Part shown: positions 29,736 through 41,129 of the stretch, in pieces | Numbering within the stretch: the first letter of the stretch is position 1 | Layout of the letters: every line of letters starts with the position of its first letter | Assembly: GCA_030068145.1 (NCBI GenBank) | Contig: JAPJBO010000564.1 | Span: forward strand, 1-64,000 | DNA from: Diplonema papillatum | Taxonomy: Eukaryota > Euglenozoa > Diplonemea > Diplonemida > Diplonemidae | Direction of reading: 5' to 3' | DNA length: 64,000 bases | Notes under the pieces: generated by a model | Seen by the model: only the letters and a program-made list of their open reading frames with translations | Database searches by the model: none | What the model was told of the DNA's origin: nothing | Made by a program: the position numbers and the translations under genes

Positions 29736-30640
29736 GACCGCTTTCCCTGCAGCCGGCCTTGGCGAAGGCGGGGAGGGGGCTACGCTATTATGGCCCTACC
29801 TTGCGCAGAGCGGTCCCGTGTTTGGCTATGCCCCGAAGACGAAGATAGAGGCTGAGAAGGAAGGACAGACTGGGAGGTACAGGTTGGCACGGTTTGACAC
29901 AGGTAGCGACAGGATCCGCTGCGGCAAGGAGAGCAGGAACTGTTCCACCAGAGGTCGTGCGGGTACAGAGACAATGCTCGTGCTCGAGTCGCAGCTGGGA
30001 CCCGGGTTTGCGGAAGCGGTGGATGCCGGCGCCAATACCGCCATCGAGAACGCCGAAGACAAGGCGACGACACTAGGACGGCCGCTGCAACGAAGCGGCG
30101 GCGTAAGGACTCGCCATCATCGAAGACACTCCGCGGCGGGCAGAGGTCAAGATAAGGTACCAGTGACGAAGAGAGGTAGCACGAAGAGGTAGTCACGAAA
30201 GAGAGCAGATGCAGATTATCGCCACAGGCTCTTTGCATGCTAACCCTAACCACCAGGACCAGGGGCAGCTACGGTCGAAGACGGCAATTCGAGCGAGGAG
30301 TAAGGTTGAGAACCAAAATGAGAGGCACGATGGCCATCCGAAAGCAGGGTTGCAGGATGATGCTTGGCCAAGGATACGGTTGCTATGGCGACTGGGACAG
30401 AGAGATAACGCAAGATAGAGAGTCCTCCTTATGGGGTGGTCACACCTTCGCAGTCCCAGGGCCTCCACCCACCTGCATACGGTCGTCGACTGACCATTCC
30501 CGAGACGAGTTGGAATGCGGGTACCATCTTTCCGGAGATTTCCGGTTCCTCCCGTACTCTACAACTCCCCACATAAGTGAACGTGGACTCCGAAGTGGAC
30601 ACTCCTTTCAACCGGGTGCACGAATTCAGAATTCCGGGAT
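29736..30640. repeat. Duplicated segment D, copy 1 (unrecognised, formerly coding?)
   Basis: Shares blocks in order with 31780-33020: CCTTTGTGGCGACC, CCTTGCGCAGAGCGG, GACAGGATC.GCTGCGG, GAGGAGTAAGGTTGA and CCACCTGCATACGGTCGTCG-type blocks. Plus-strand frames in the first half keep related peptides (YGPTLRRA, GSAA.RRAG), which suggests an old coding gene or element, but no family is recognised and the frames are broken differently in the two copies. Confidence 0.6.
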
Positions 30641-31330
30641 GGGTTGACCCACTGTTTCCGATGCGGCTTCCAATCATCGAAGGCTAAACTCGGGTGCAGG
30701 AGCGGTGCTCGTCGTTCGGGACCAGATGGGGGACGACTGGGTCTGCCCGGTTTACACGTGACTGCTGCAGCGTGGGCAGAAGTGGGAAGGTCATCGGGAG
30801 ATGGCGGGCGCGAATACTTTTTGCCCAAACCAAAACCCAAGTGGGGATTGGAGAGTTTGACAAACTCGTGGTACCGAAGGTTGCAACCGCAAACAGAAGA
30901 GTCAGATGATGGTTGAACTTGCGCACATGCACGACGCGTCCTGTTCAGACGCCTCCCTGTGTCCAAGGACTCAAAGGCAGGTCCTGCAGGTTTTCCAGCA
31001 CGCCTTGAGGCCCTCCGAATCCGCAGGCTGAAGGGTGTGCCTCAACAACTGCCCAGGAGTCCAAGCTACAGTTGGTAGATGCATCCGGTTAGTAGAGGAA
31101 GAGGATCGGAGGAGGAGGAACACGGACGGCTCAAGAGAGCCGCGTCCGAAGCACACTAGCACACCTATCTGCACACCTCACCCACTTGCCCGCACCCGTC
31201 TACCCAACTCCCCACCTGTTCACCCATCCACCGACCTGCCCACCACCATCCACCCATCTGTCCACTCAACTACCAACCGGTACACCTGCCCACCCACCGG
31301 CAGCCCCACTTTTTCCCACAAAAATCGGGC
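30641..31330. other. No recognisable gene
   Basis: Short frames only. 31170-31310 is rich in CCACC/CACCTG repeats. Confidence 0.4.
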
Positions 31331-31500
31331 TGAGTATCGGGGAGTTTCGGGGAGTTTCGGGGAGTTTCGGGGAAGTGTCGGGGAGTTTCGGGGAACTTAC
31401 CAGGAGCCCGGACCAGGTGGGTTGGTACTAAAAATTAGTAGTTGGCAGCGTACTACATGAAACTTACCAAAGCAGGTGAGTTCCGCTAGTGCGCACAAAC
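31331..31500. repeat. TTTCGGGGAG minisatellite and repeat family R2, copy 2
   Basis: About six TTTCGGGGAG units (31334-31395) are followed at 31436-31490 by the AGTAGTTGGCAGCGTAC segment also seen at 18186. A GTTCCCCCGTAGTTC motif near 31540 recurs near 33820. Confidence 0.75.
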
Positions 31501-31755
31501 AAAAGAAAGCGCCATTTGGTGTGGTCGGTGGGCCAGTTCCCCGTAGTTCCCCCGTAGTTCAACATGGGGGGGGGGTGTCTTTTTTTTTTTCGTTTCTTGT
31601 TTTTTCGCTGAGTGCTTCAGGGATGCAGCCTTGGGTCCTGGAGAGCATTTCTAAGCTACTTTGCACTTTTTCGTCACAAAATAAGGACAATTTCAGGTAA
31701 TTCGAGCGTATCAAGATCAAAGACCCAGGAGACAAGCCACCTGGTCCAGGCCAAA

Positions 31756-33020
31756 ATCGGTGAATTTCGGGGGGTAATTCCTTTGTGGCGACCACTTTCT
31801 GCAGTCGGCCTGGGCGGAAGAGCTACAAAGGTGCAGTATTACGGCCCCACCTTGCGCAGAGCGGCCATGTGCTATGCGTGCCCCGAAGAGGAAGGAATAG
31901 GATGAGAAGGAAGGACAGACTGGGAGTCACGGTTTGACAGGTAGTGACAGGATCAGCTGCGGTAAGGAGAGCAGGAAATGTTCTATCAGAGCGCGCCGGC
32001 CGGGTTTCGAAGCGATCGCGGGACCGGAGACCTTCGCGGCGGTCGGAGGAGAGGTGGTTCCGGGAGCTGGATGGGATGTGCTGGTCGGTGGCGGGTGACG
32101 TCTCGATGGCGAAGCTCGCCGTCGACTTTGAAGTGTGCACTAAACTGGATCTTCCGGGCAGTGTCGGAGCGACGACGGACGAGACACCGTTGAGCATGCG
32201 TGCGAGGGTACTCTCAAAACTTTTAAAAACCGTCGGGGATGCGCTGGAGCGAAACGGCGACGGACCGCTTCTGCCAACTGAAGAAGATAGGGTCGCTGAA
32301 AACGGTGGGAGCCCCGCCGTGCCTCACGGGGTACGAGGTGGTGGTTCGGAGACGATGGAAGTGCTCGAGACACAGCTGACGACGGCACGAGTTCAGCGGC
32401 GAGGGTGGGGGATGGATCTTTTCCCAAAAGGGCGGAGCGTGCGGCGAGATGGGCGGTGTTCAACGCTACGGAACACGAAAAGTGGAGTGAGCGGGTGTGC
32501 CACGAGCACCAGAAAGTGAAGTGCGGCGTGTGAAAGCGCCGGTGCAGCAACCGATGAACCTGGACGAGCAATCGAAGAAGAAGCGAGGCACCAAACGCGC
32601 GCTTGAGCGCGCCGATCAAGTCGAGCTATAGAGGCGAAAGTGATGACACATCACGTACTAAGAGATAACCGCGACACCGCAAATCGCCACGGATTATTTG
32701 TATCAGGCGGTCGCGGTCGAAGACGGCAACCCGCGCGAGGAGTAAGGTTGATAACCAGAATGACAGTCATAATGGCCATGCCGAAGGCAAGGTTGCGTTG
32801 CAGGAGGAGAAACTGGTGCTTGGCCGAGGATAAGATGGCTATGGCGGCAGGGGCAGAACAGAGAGACAGCGAGTCCTTCTTGTGGGGTAGTCACGCCTTC
32901 ACAGTCCCAAGACCCCCGCCCACTTGCATACAGCCGTCGACTGGCCTTTCCCAAGAGGACGAGTTGGAATGCAGGTACCATCTCCGGACAGCTTCCGGTT
33001 TCTCCCAGGAGTAGAGGAGC
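31756..33020. repeat. Duplicated segment D, copy 2
   Basis: The longer relative of 29736-30640. An extra middle section (about 32140-32640) includes a 190-codon plus-strand frame (31944-32519) without a recognisable domain, and the GATGAACCTGGACGAGCA / GAGGCGAAAG block shared with 47580 and 48478 (family R6). Confidence 0.6.
32550..32665 (+). repeat. Dispersed family R6 (basic C-terminus-like), copy 1
   Basis: The three copies (here, 47580-47690, 48475-48570) share AAGCGAGGC, GAGCGCG.CGATCAAG, AGAGGCGAAAG and CATCACGT. In the 47.6- and 48.5-kb copies one frame reads a basic nuclear-localisation-like end (KRRKH.TSRAKR). The present copy has a stop inside that peptide. Probably the 3' end of a multicopy, mostly decayed gene. 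Confidence 0.6.
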
Positions 33021-34208
33021 TGATGCAAACGCCACCTGGGCTTCTGAACGTGATTGCGGATCACCTTCTTGCCCAAACCCAAGAGGGATTGGAGTGTCGG
33101 AATGGCGCGCAAGGAGAGGCTCTGGCTTGTTTGCTTCTTTCGCTGGTGAGAGGGAGACTTCGGACACGGCAAAGCCTTGCGTTCTTCGGGCTCTGCATCC
33201 TTCTGTTCCAGAGATCTTGCCCACAACAACATTAGCCTTAAATGGCATGCTTCGGGTGAGGGCATGTAGTTTATCAAGAAGTAACTTCTAATCAGCTTCC
33301 CTTCCATGCAGACACAAGTTGGACTCAAGCACATCCTTTCGTCTATCACCGGACTCTTGATTGCGTGCTGCCAATTTTACCTGTGGGCTGTCCAAGATAT
33401 CTCGATCGGTCAGGCCTCTGCCATCCGTCACGATAACGCGATTATTTTCAAGGACCAGTACAAGCACGCAATGGTAGCAACTGATCTTTTCCTTCAGTCC
33501 TCTTGGGGAACGTTGAGGGGGCCCGGTAGCGAGCTTTACTTAGGTTCCTGCAAGCGTGAGCCAACCGACTTCTGCGAGTCCTACGATAGCGTTCGAGTCT
33601 ACATTCCAACGAATCCTTCATGCCACGGCGTCACGAAAGCACCACCCCCGACACCCCGAAGGCTCCATTTTTCAGAAGGCTTGGCCCTTCTGTTGAAAGC
33701 CCGAGCAAGAGGAACCGTTTTGCTCACTCCAAAGCTCCCGGTTTGGCGCCGGTGCGTGGCGTTTGAAAAAATTCACTACAAAAAAAAAAAAGACACCCCA
33801 AGGTCAGTTCCCCGTAGTTCCCCCGTAGTTCCCCCTGGCTATACCGACCACACCAGCCATACTAACTTTTTTTGGAGTGAAAGCAGGGATTATTCTAATC
33901 CCGAAATTCGGGAAAATCATGGTTAAAAAGTCTGTAGCATGGCCGGAAAGGTTTTTTTTTCCACGTTGAGAGAGGTTTTTTTGATGGCCTGTAAGCCCGA
34001 TATGCGACCTTCGTGGGCGTGTTGCTGCTTCGTAGACCCCACTTGTGGGTCTTGCGGGTCCTCTAGCCTCCGTGGCACTGGCCTTGCAAGACAAAAAAGA
34101 TTTCACCAGAAACTCCTGTGGTTAAAAAATCTTTTTTAACCGGCCTGTTTTGAGAACAATTTTTTTTTGGTTAACCATGGGTTTCTCATCTCTTTATTTG
34201 TTGGCCAG
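33021..34208. other. Unrecognised frame of about 205 codons and low-complexity DNA
   Basis: A plus-strand frame at 33306-33926 begins with a plausible hydrophobic segment (ILSSITGLLIACCQFYLWAV) but has no recognisable domain and ends in A-run and repeat sequence. I do not call it a gene. T- and A-runs and GTTCCCCCGTAGTTC repeats occupy 33780-34165. Confidence 0.35.
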
Positions 34209-34486
34209 GTGGTACCAGGGAAAGCCTGCTACACGGGAGCCAAGCTTCACGTGTTCGGCGGTACTGCAGAGCCACGGGCCTACGGGTCAAGTGGCTACCG
34301 ATTTCCCAAACTAAAGCATCAAGGCGTGGCGCACCTTGGGGCTTGGCGCTTGCGCTGAACACAAGCTCGTCGAGACGGTCAGCCACAGGGCAGAGCGGAC
34401 GGGATTGTGGCACTGAGCTGCCTCCGACTCAAGCTTTGCAAGCTGTGGTTGACCGTCACGTTCCTGGACCGGGAGCGGCCTTTTTC
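34209..34486. repeat. Dispersed repeat family R3, copy 2
   Basis: See the copy at 24523. This copy has the extra AAGCTTCACGTG and CACCTTGGGGCTTGG blocks also present at 51390-51656, and ends in a T/C-rich tail. Confidence 0.85.
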
Positions 34487-34636
34487 TTTGTTCTCTTCTT
34501 TTGTTTAACCATGCAGGATAATCCCTGTCTAACAGGAGTGAGGATAGTGCGCTGCCATCGATCGGTTTCTTCTTCTTGACAAATTGCATTTGTTAGACAA
34601 AAAGACCTTTCCCCCTATGTGCGGCGGGCAAAAGAA

Positions 34637-36487
34637 AATACCGTATGCAGGCTTAATGCGAAACGTGTAAATGTTTCTTAGCTACTTTTTTGGCCAAAGT
34701 GTTTCTTAATTAACACGTTTCGTACTAAAAACATGTACTTAGTGAAATTTGAAAACTGTTGAAGCCCCATGATGATCCCCCATTTTTGTTCGAGCCTTTG
34801 AGCTGGAAAAACGTATCAGCTCCAATCGTCTTGTTGACATCCTCGAGCGTCCGTTTCTATGAACCAAGAGTCGGTGTCGGCGGAAAAGACCGTTGCAAGG
34901 TGGCTGACTATCTTGCTTCCGCAAAAGTCAGAAAGCGAACAAGATACAACGCATCTTCGGAGCGACCGGTCAGTTGTTACAAGCATCCAGTGCCAACCAC
35001 GAGTTCCTGACACGCTAGTGTTCACGAAGGTGTTCATTAGGCGGGCACGCGTCAGTGACGGCAGGGTAAGCCGGTCGTATGGAAGGGCAGCAAGCAAAGG
35101 CGGAGTTGCCCTTTTTTAAAGAAGGAGTAAAGCCTCTCCAGGTGATTACCATACAGCTTCTTCTCGTGCTCGCCAGCCCCAAGACTAGCATGAACCGCAT
35201 CCACCTCCACAGCAACGCATTCATCGTTTGCCAGTTCTTCAAGCTCTTGGTCAAAATCAGCGAAGTCAGAACGTTGATGCAACTGCGCATTCACTCAGTA
35301 CGAGACATTCGTTGAAGTTGCGATGGAGTTCGGCGAGAACGTTGTCCCCGCAACCGGTGGCCTGGGGCAGTGTTGGCGGTGGCTCTCGGAGCTGGAGCCA
35401 GCTCGGGAGCTGGAAAGAGCCAGCGGGAGCCAGCAGGGCACAATAAAAAGCCATCTCAAAATTCCCCCAAAATGCGAGAAACCCTTTGCACATTTTTTTT
35501 GGATATCCGGGTCTACTTTTTGCGGATCTCTTCATCGGAGCTGATCACGCAAAAAATCGCCGAAAAAGGTCTGCTACGTGGACCAGCAAAAATATGTCAC
35601 CACTCGGGGGATTGATTCCCGTCCTTCTCGATGCACACCGGTGGTTTCCGCGCCGGGGCCCTGTCTCTTCCAAAGACCCACAAACCACGCACATGTTTTG
35701 TGATCCCCGGGTCTAATTTTCACGGATCTCTTCATCGGAGCTGATCGCGAGCGTAAATTCGTCGAAAAAGGTCTGTTCCGTGGACAGCGAAAAAAACGGC
35801 ACCACCCAGGGGATCGATTCCCGTCCTTCCCGTCAAAACCCTGGTGGTTTCCATGTCCGGTGCCCTGCATCTCGTAAAGACCCGCGAACCACGCATACTT
35901 CTTGGTCCCGGGTCTATTCTTCACGGTTCTCTTCATCGGAGCTTATCGCGAGCTAAAAATCGTCAAAAAAGGTCTGCTGCACGCACGAGCAAAATTTTCA
36001 CCAGAACCCCAGCTCCCGCTGGCTCCCAAAGAGCCAGAAGAACCAGCTCCCAAGAGCCACCGCCAACACTGCCTGGGGGCTGTCTTCAACGAAGACCTTG
36101 GTCGGCCTCCTCTCCTGTTGGATCGGAAACTTTCTCTTCCAGTAAATTTGCGTCACTCAACCCGGTCACCACGAAACTCGCCCGGATTGTCGAATCTGCT
36201 TCGTTGGGGTGAAGGGCTGACGCGGGCGAAGAAATTGGTGCCTATTTCTTTTTTGACGGGTTCAGATTTTCTGTCAATTTTCCTGCGTCCTTTTTTAGTG
36301 TCGAGCCCCAGTTTACTCTACACACTACAAGTACAAAACCCCTCAAAACCCCTATGGAAGTGCAGTTTTTAATACGAAACGTGTTAATGTTTCATAGCTT
36401 CAGATCCGGGGTGTTTCTTAATTAACACGTTTCGTATTAAAACCGTTTCGTACTAAACACGTTTCATATTAAACCCGCATACGGTAG
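34637..36487. mobile_element. 1.85-kb nested inverted-repeat element
   Basis: The left end (about 34637-34735) and right end (about 36373-36487) are imperfect reverse complements starting TACCGTATGC. Each arm holds its own hairpin built from CGAAACGTGT and ACACGTTTCG around TTCTTAATTAACACG. A second inverted pair lies inside (about 35362-35440 and 36005-36085, GGCAGTGTTGGCGGTGGCTC), enclosing 205-bp tandem repeats. No transposase is recognised. Short minus-strand frames at 34816-35294 look weakly coding but are unidentified. A non-autonomous DNA transposon with another inserted into it would explain the nesting. Confidence 0.5.
35500..36000. repeat. Tandem repeat of about 205 bp, 2.4 copies
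   Basis: CGGGTCTA followed by CGGATCTCTTCATCGGAGCT recurs near 35508, 35709 and 35908, with GGTCTGCT or GGTCTGTT and GATTCCCGTCCTTC following. The copies have diverged by several percent. Confidence 0.85.
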
Positions 36488-37389
36488 CCTAACTACTGGA
36501 CTTTGCGACACCTGGCGGTGCGGCCTTGGGCCCAGACTCCCCTGCATGTGGGCCAACCTGTGGCAAGCACACGCGGGAGGGAAGAAATAAATCAAAATCC
36601 ACACGTGGTACCTGTGGAAGCACACGTGGGGGGAACATCCACAAAAAAAAATTAACGTGTGGAAGTCCACACATTCCGCACGTGGTGCGTAAGCCCTGTG
36701 TGCAAGTGTTAGTACTGAGTACTAACTCGTCGGACTTCCAGGTGACACGACCACAATGCTTATTCCTGCAGGCCACGCCACAACTGTTAGCACTCGTCGG
36801 AAACGTGCTGATCTTTTGGGATCGTCGATCCTCAACGACAAAGAAATGATTAGAGAGAGAGAGAGAGAGACGAGTTAGAGTGCAGGGACCATCTCTCCGG
36901 GGAGTTTCCGGTCTCCTCACTTCTCTTCGCACTGCTACGGCGGGCGTAAGTCGCTCCGGAGGCGCGCTGCAGGTTGCGGCTCTGCTACAGTGAGTGGCGG
37001 CACCGGAGTTGGTGCTGCAGCGGGCGCTCTGGCCGGCGGGCGAGCTCGTCTCGCGGGGGATCGCCGCCTTGTAACGCTGCGGGCCCTCTTCTTCCTCCCC
37101 TGATTATTGTGGGATCTTGTTGGGCGAGCCAACAAAGAGGACGACGTTTTCTTCTTTTTTGTGCGAAACTCTTCTGGTGCGGCCAGATACACGGTGGAGC
37201 TTGAGATTACAAAACTCTGGGCGATTTTTTGCGAAACGAGTTCAATACGGAAGATGGAGGTGGGGGCGGCGTAACCGCACTAACTTTCAGGGGGTCCCGA
37301 TCAATCAATCAGGTCAGCAGTGTCGTTTCCTTGGTGCACTTTCATTGCTGGAGTTCGGGAATACTTGTGACCGATACCGAGTTCACGTC
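36488..37389. other. No gene assigned; palindrome, GA microsatellite and one arm of hairpin family R5
   Basis: TTAGTACTGAGTACTAA near 36708 is a perfect palindrome, (GA)n lies near 36852-36870, and TACACGGTGGAGCTTGAG near 37190 resembles an arm of family R5. The minus-strand frame 36935-37192 is basic and low-complexity. I do not call it a gene. Confidence 0.4.
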
Positions 37390-37572
37390 GGGTAAGGAAC
37401 GTTGAAATTGGTCTGGATTTAGTATAACGTCGGTCAGACCTTCGTCTAACTGCTTCGGTCTGTATGACTTCAGCTCTGTAGACTCTCTAATCTGACTGAT
37501 TACAGTCTGATTACAGTCTGACTTCAGTCTGTACTTTTATTTTGAATGACTTTCAGTCTGTGACTTCAGTTT
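37390..37572. repeat. CAGTCTGAC-type minisatellite
   Basis: Degenerate units of TTCAGTCTGAC / TACAGTCTGATT and similar recur about every 11-13 bp, best conserved at about 37485-37560. Confidence 0.7.
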
Positions 37573-38649
37573 GACGAATGATGTCTTGTCACGACCGATT
37601 GGGCCCTGGGGAAGAAAGGGGTCGGAGGCTAGTACGGAAGGATGTGCCCGCGGCACCCCGGAGCCGGATATTGCGCCTGGGTTCCCTTTCGCTCTCGGAA
37701 GGAAGGGAAGGCGAAACAACCGAGCTTTCACATTCAACAACACGGTCACGAACAGACAGGAGACACGGAGGGACATCAGTCGCCGGCACCTGTGCGTTGC
37801 TGGATGACAGGTAGTTACACAGCACCCAGACGAAAGGGCAGAAGGCGGTCTGGCTGAGCTCCCGTATTCAACACGGACACGAGAACAGACAGGAACAGAC
37901 ACAGAAAGGCATCGGTCTTCAGTGCTTGGGACGACAGGTGGACTGCGCTCCGGCAGCACCCAGCGACGAAAGCGTTACTGACACAAGGGGCACAACAGCA
38001 TTACATTTCGCTGGATGGCAAGGTGAATCGTGTCACCTCCCTGAGAGAAAGAGAGAGCGCGGGGGTGCGCCGCCTGCGAAAGGGATAGCGAGAGTTTGTA
38101 GTTCTGACGTATGGGCGTGCAGATTGGTGTCTTCCGACCTTCTGCGCATTTTCTTTTGACGGGTCAGACCTGCTTTAGGCATAGTGGCGACGTCAGGCTT
38201 TCCGGCCCCCGCAATCGTGCGTGAGCAGCAAAAACTTCATGTTTTTTTTCAAGCAATTCGCGGTACATCCTCGAGAGTCGAAGTAGACAAAAGAAGAACC
38301 GGAAAACTAGAGTGCTTCGTTGGCCGCACTACCCTGAACTTGAATCCTGGACGTGGTTTCAGGTGGCAATGGGACGTGACTGAGGCGTGAAGGCCTGCAC
38401 GTCGCTGCACGAGAGCGCACTTGAGGCCTGGGGAATTGTGTAAAAGTTGGCTTCGCACTTCATCGTTGCGGCGAGGGTGGGCATAGAGGACGTGACTGAT
38501 ACACGAAGGCCTACGGCACTTACCTCGAGAACATCTGCGTGAGAAAGCCACACGGCGCGCCCTTGAGCTTTGGAAATTGTACAAAATACATGGAACAAAT
38601 AGAACCTGATGGGTAGGGAGTGGGGACAGCTGGGAGTTCGGTGTGTGCT
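37573..38649. other. Diverged internal duplications; no gene recognised
   Basis: A segment around ACACGG.CACGA.ACAGACAGGA occurs near 37740 and near 37870 with related flanks. GGACGTGACTGA.GCGTGAAGG near 38370 and its relative near 38492 form another pair. Frames are short. Confidence 0.45.
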
Positions 38650-38835
38650 CACGTGTGGAGTCCAGCCTCGGAAGCTGGTGCTAACGCGGGAATCAAAAAA
38701 AAAAAAAAAAAAAAAAAAAAAAAGCGGGTGTCGCTTTTTCGGGCGTGCACTTAACACGCGTTTTTTTTTGGTTGCAGCACTTCCGCACACCCTTTTTAAA
38801 AGCAAGCGTCTGGGGCTGGACTCCGCCGTGCTCGG
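38650..38835. mobile_element. Hairpin element, family R5, with A-run inside
   Basis: The left arm (GTGTGGAGTCCAGCCTCGG) and right arm (near 38805-38830, TCTGGGGCTGGACTCCGCC) are partly complementary. The interior has an A-run of about 26 bases, GGGTGTCGCTTTTTCGGGCG, and the CGCGTTTT..TTGGTTGCAGCA loop block shared with 28880 and 29315. Confidence 0.55.
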
Positions 38836-39274
38836 CACCGCTTCACGTCGGTGTGGCGTTGAGTGAACATTGAGGATGTGATAGACACGGAAGCCGGCGG
38901 CAATTCCCTCGGGCACGTCTGCGTGAGGTTCGCCTGGCTTAGTTTGGGTTTGTTTGTGCACACGCGGTGTCCATTGAATGAGACGACGCGAAAGGGGCAA
39001 GTTGACATGTACTGGTACGTGGTATGCAGGACCCAAGGATCCCGGCATCACCGCACCTGTGCATCAGCGCATGTGCTACCGCGTATACGCGTAGCAGTGC
39101 ACTGTGTACACCACACCACAGGATACCATACACCGTCAGTGCATCTAGGAGGATGCTGAGGACAGCGGATCTGTGTCTGTCAACACTGCGAAGGAAGCGG
39201 ATGTCCACGACGGCGCCAGTTCCACCCCCATGTGGGTCCCTTTCTTCCTGATCTTCTTCAGGAAGCTGGGGGGG

Positions 39275-39398
39275 GTTGCAAGAACGTGCTTGGAATGGGT
39301 ATGTGCTCAACACCGCACTGGTCCCGTCTGCGCCGTGTTTCGGTCCTTTAAGCCACGGACACATAAGGCGGACCATCATCAGCGTGGAACCTGAGTCT
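39275..39398 (+). repeat. Dispersed repeat family R7, copy 1
   Basis: About 124 bp recur nearly unchanged, in reverse orientation, at 57610-57731 and 57920-58046. The segment runs from CGTGCTTGGAATGGGTATGT to GTGGAACCTGAGT and is followed here by a G-run; the reverse copy at 57920 is followed by a C-run. The near identity of three copies suggests recent spread. Confidence 0.85.
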
Positions 39399-39399
39399 G

Positions 39400-40170
39400 G
39401 GGGGGGGGGGGGTACGTTTACAGATGGCCATGGACACCTTCTCGGCCAGCCAAAGGCCTTCTGACATGAAGTGCAGCCAGGTCAGTCTGACTCGACATAT
39501 TTCCGAGGGAACCTGCCAGGCTTGCCGAACATGCATACGGGGTTACAGTTACTGGTTGACTCATCTGTGGGACGGAGCTAGTCAAGTCGCATTTTCCGTG
39601 CTTGCAAAGCCACGGTTCAGAGGTGTACTCGTTTACAGAGTCTCCTCAAGAACCGGTAGATGCTAGTCGTAAGCAGAGCTTGGCCCGCAAGCATCTCACT
39701 CCCTGACTGACCCTTGTTCGGGTACTTGTCGCCGAATTCGAAATTACACGTGGCTGGGACTGCCCGCTGGACAGCTTCTAGAAAAGGATCGGTGCCGCCT
39801 CGCGTTTTATCTAGACGGAGGACAAAGATAGAGCCGACGACGTGTGTGCTCTCCACTTTACCTCGGCGCTGTTCTATTTCTAGCAAAAGAAGAGCTGATT
39901 ACCTGTCCCGATTCTGTCACAAGGGCCTCGACGAAATCGAGGTGACGCTGACCTTGATTAAATAACCAAGCAACCTGGACAACAAATGGAACGGCTTGTC
40001 TAATCAACTGGGGCGTTGCATTTTTATTTGGCCCTTGAATGTCGGCTCCTCCTGACCCAAACATGCAGAATCATCTTGGGCTGGATTGACCCACGAACAG
40101 GGGCAGCGCCTGCTCTCTCAGCACCACGCAAGATAATGTTTCACGTCGAATGTGGCACAAAGCGGAAACG
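39400..40170. other. Unrecognised, possibly decayed minus-strand coding sequence
   Basis: Minus-strand frames 39858-40064 and 39617-39886 overlap and have non-repetitive, protein-like composition (WLFNQGQRHLDFVEAL; CNFEFGDKYPNKGQ). Neither starts convincingly and no family is recognised. A decayed gene is possible. Confidence 0.3.
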
Positions 40171-40780
40171 GTGCCACGACAACTTAGAACAGTTCGTTGC
40201 TTGAGAGCAGCAAGCAGAACGGAGTTATGACAGCTTGGAGGGTTTCGCCATCGAATGCGGTATCAACCTGAAATGGAGCTGCGACACGTTGTCTGAGGGA
40301 GAGCTGGACGGTGCTACGACAACTTAGAACAGTTCGTTGCTTGAGAGCAGCAAGCAGAACGGAGTTATGACAGCTTGGAGGGTTTCGCCATCGAATGCGG
40401 TATCAACCTGAAATGGAGCTGCGGCAACTTGGAAGATTTCGTGGTCTGAGGGAGAGCTGGACGGTGCTACGACAACTTAGAACAGTTCGTTGCTTGAGAG
40501 CAGCAAGCAGAACGGAGTTATGACAGCTTGGAGGGTTTCGCCATCGAATGCGGTATCAACCTGAAATGGAGCTGCGACAACTTGGAAGATTTCGTTGTCT
40601 GAGGGAGAGCTGGACGGTGCTACGACAACTTAGAACAGTTCGTTGCTTGAGAGCAGCAAGCAGAACGGAGTTATGACAGCTTGGAGGGTTTCGCCATCGA
40701 ATGCGGTATCAACCTGAAATGGAGCTGCGACAACTTGGAAAATTTCGTGGTCTGAGGGAGAGCTGGACGGTGCTACGACA
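40170..40780. repeat. 153-bp tandem repeat, about four copies
   Basis: GAACAGTTCGTTGCTTGAGA recurs with its right end at 40200, 40340, 40493 and 40646; the first unit is shortened to 140 bp. On the minus strand each unit reads a short peptide ending QAVITPFCLLLSS, close to the end of the large protein encoded at 41929-46701 (QAVVAPFCLLPP). The repeats therefore look like amplified, diverged copies of that gene's 3' end. Confidence 0.85.
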
Positions 40781-40782
40781 AC

Positions 40783-41012
40783 TTGCTCGTGCTCACCTGA
40801 ATCGCCTGTCCTATCACGTTGCATGTGGCTGTCAACTGCCTGAAGATCTCGCCGTCTACGGGCAGCAAACAGAACAGTGCTGCGACAGCTCGGAAGATCT
40901 TGCTCGTGCTCACCTGAATCGCCTGTCCTATCACGTTGTGGCTGTCACCTGCCTGAAGACTTCGCCGTCTACGGGCAGCAAACAGAACAGTGCCACGACA
41001 GCTCGGAAGATT
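40783..41012. repeat. Tandem repeat of about 115 bp, two copies
   Basis: TTGCTCGTGCTCACCTGAAT to ACAGCTCGGAAGAT is present twice (about 40783-40902 and 40903-41012). The minus strand again contains an AVAALFCLLPV-type peptide, a more distant relative of the same gene end. Confidence 0.8.
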
Positions 41013-41129
41013 TCGACTACCCCAGTGATTTCTGCAGGAACGTAACAAAGTGCGAGAGCCGCCCGCGATACACAGGAGCAACCCTTTCTTTCTTGATGCG
41101 CAAACCTCGTTTCAGAAGGTCGTGTATCG

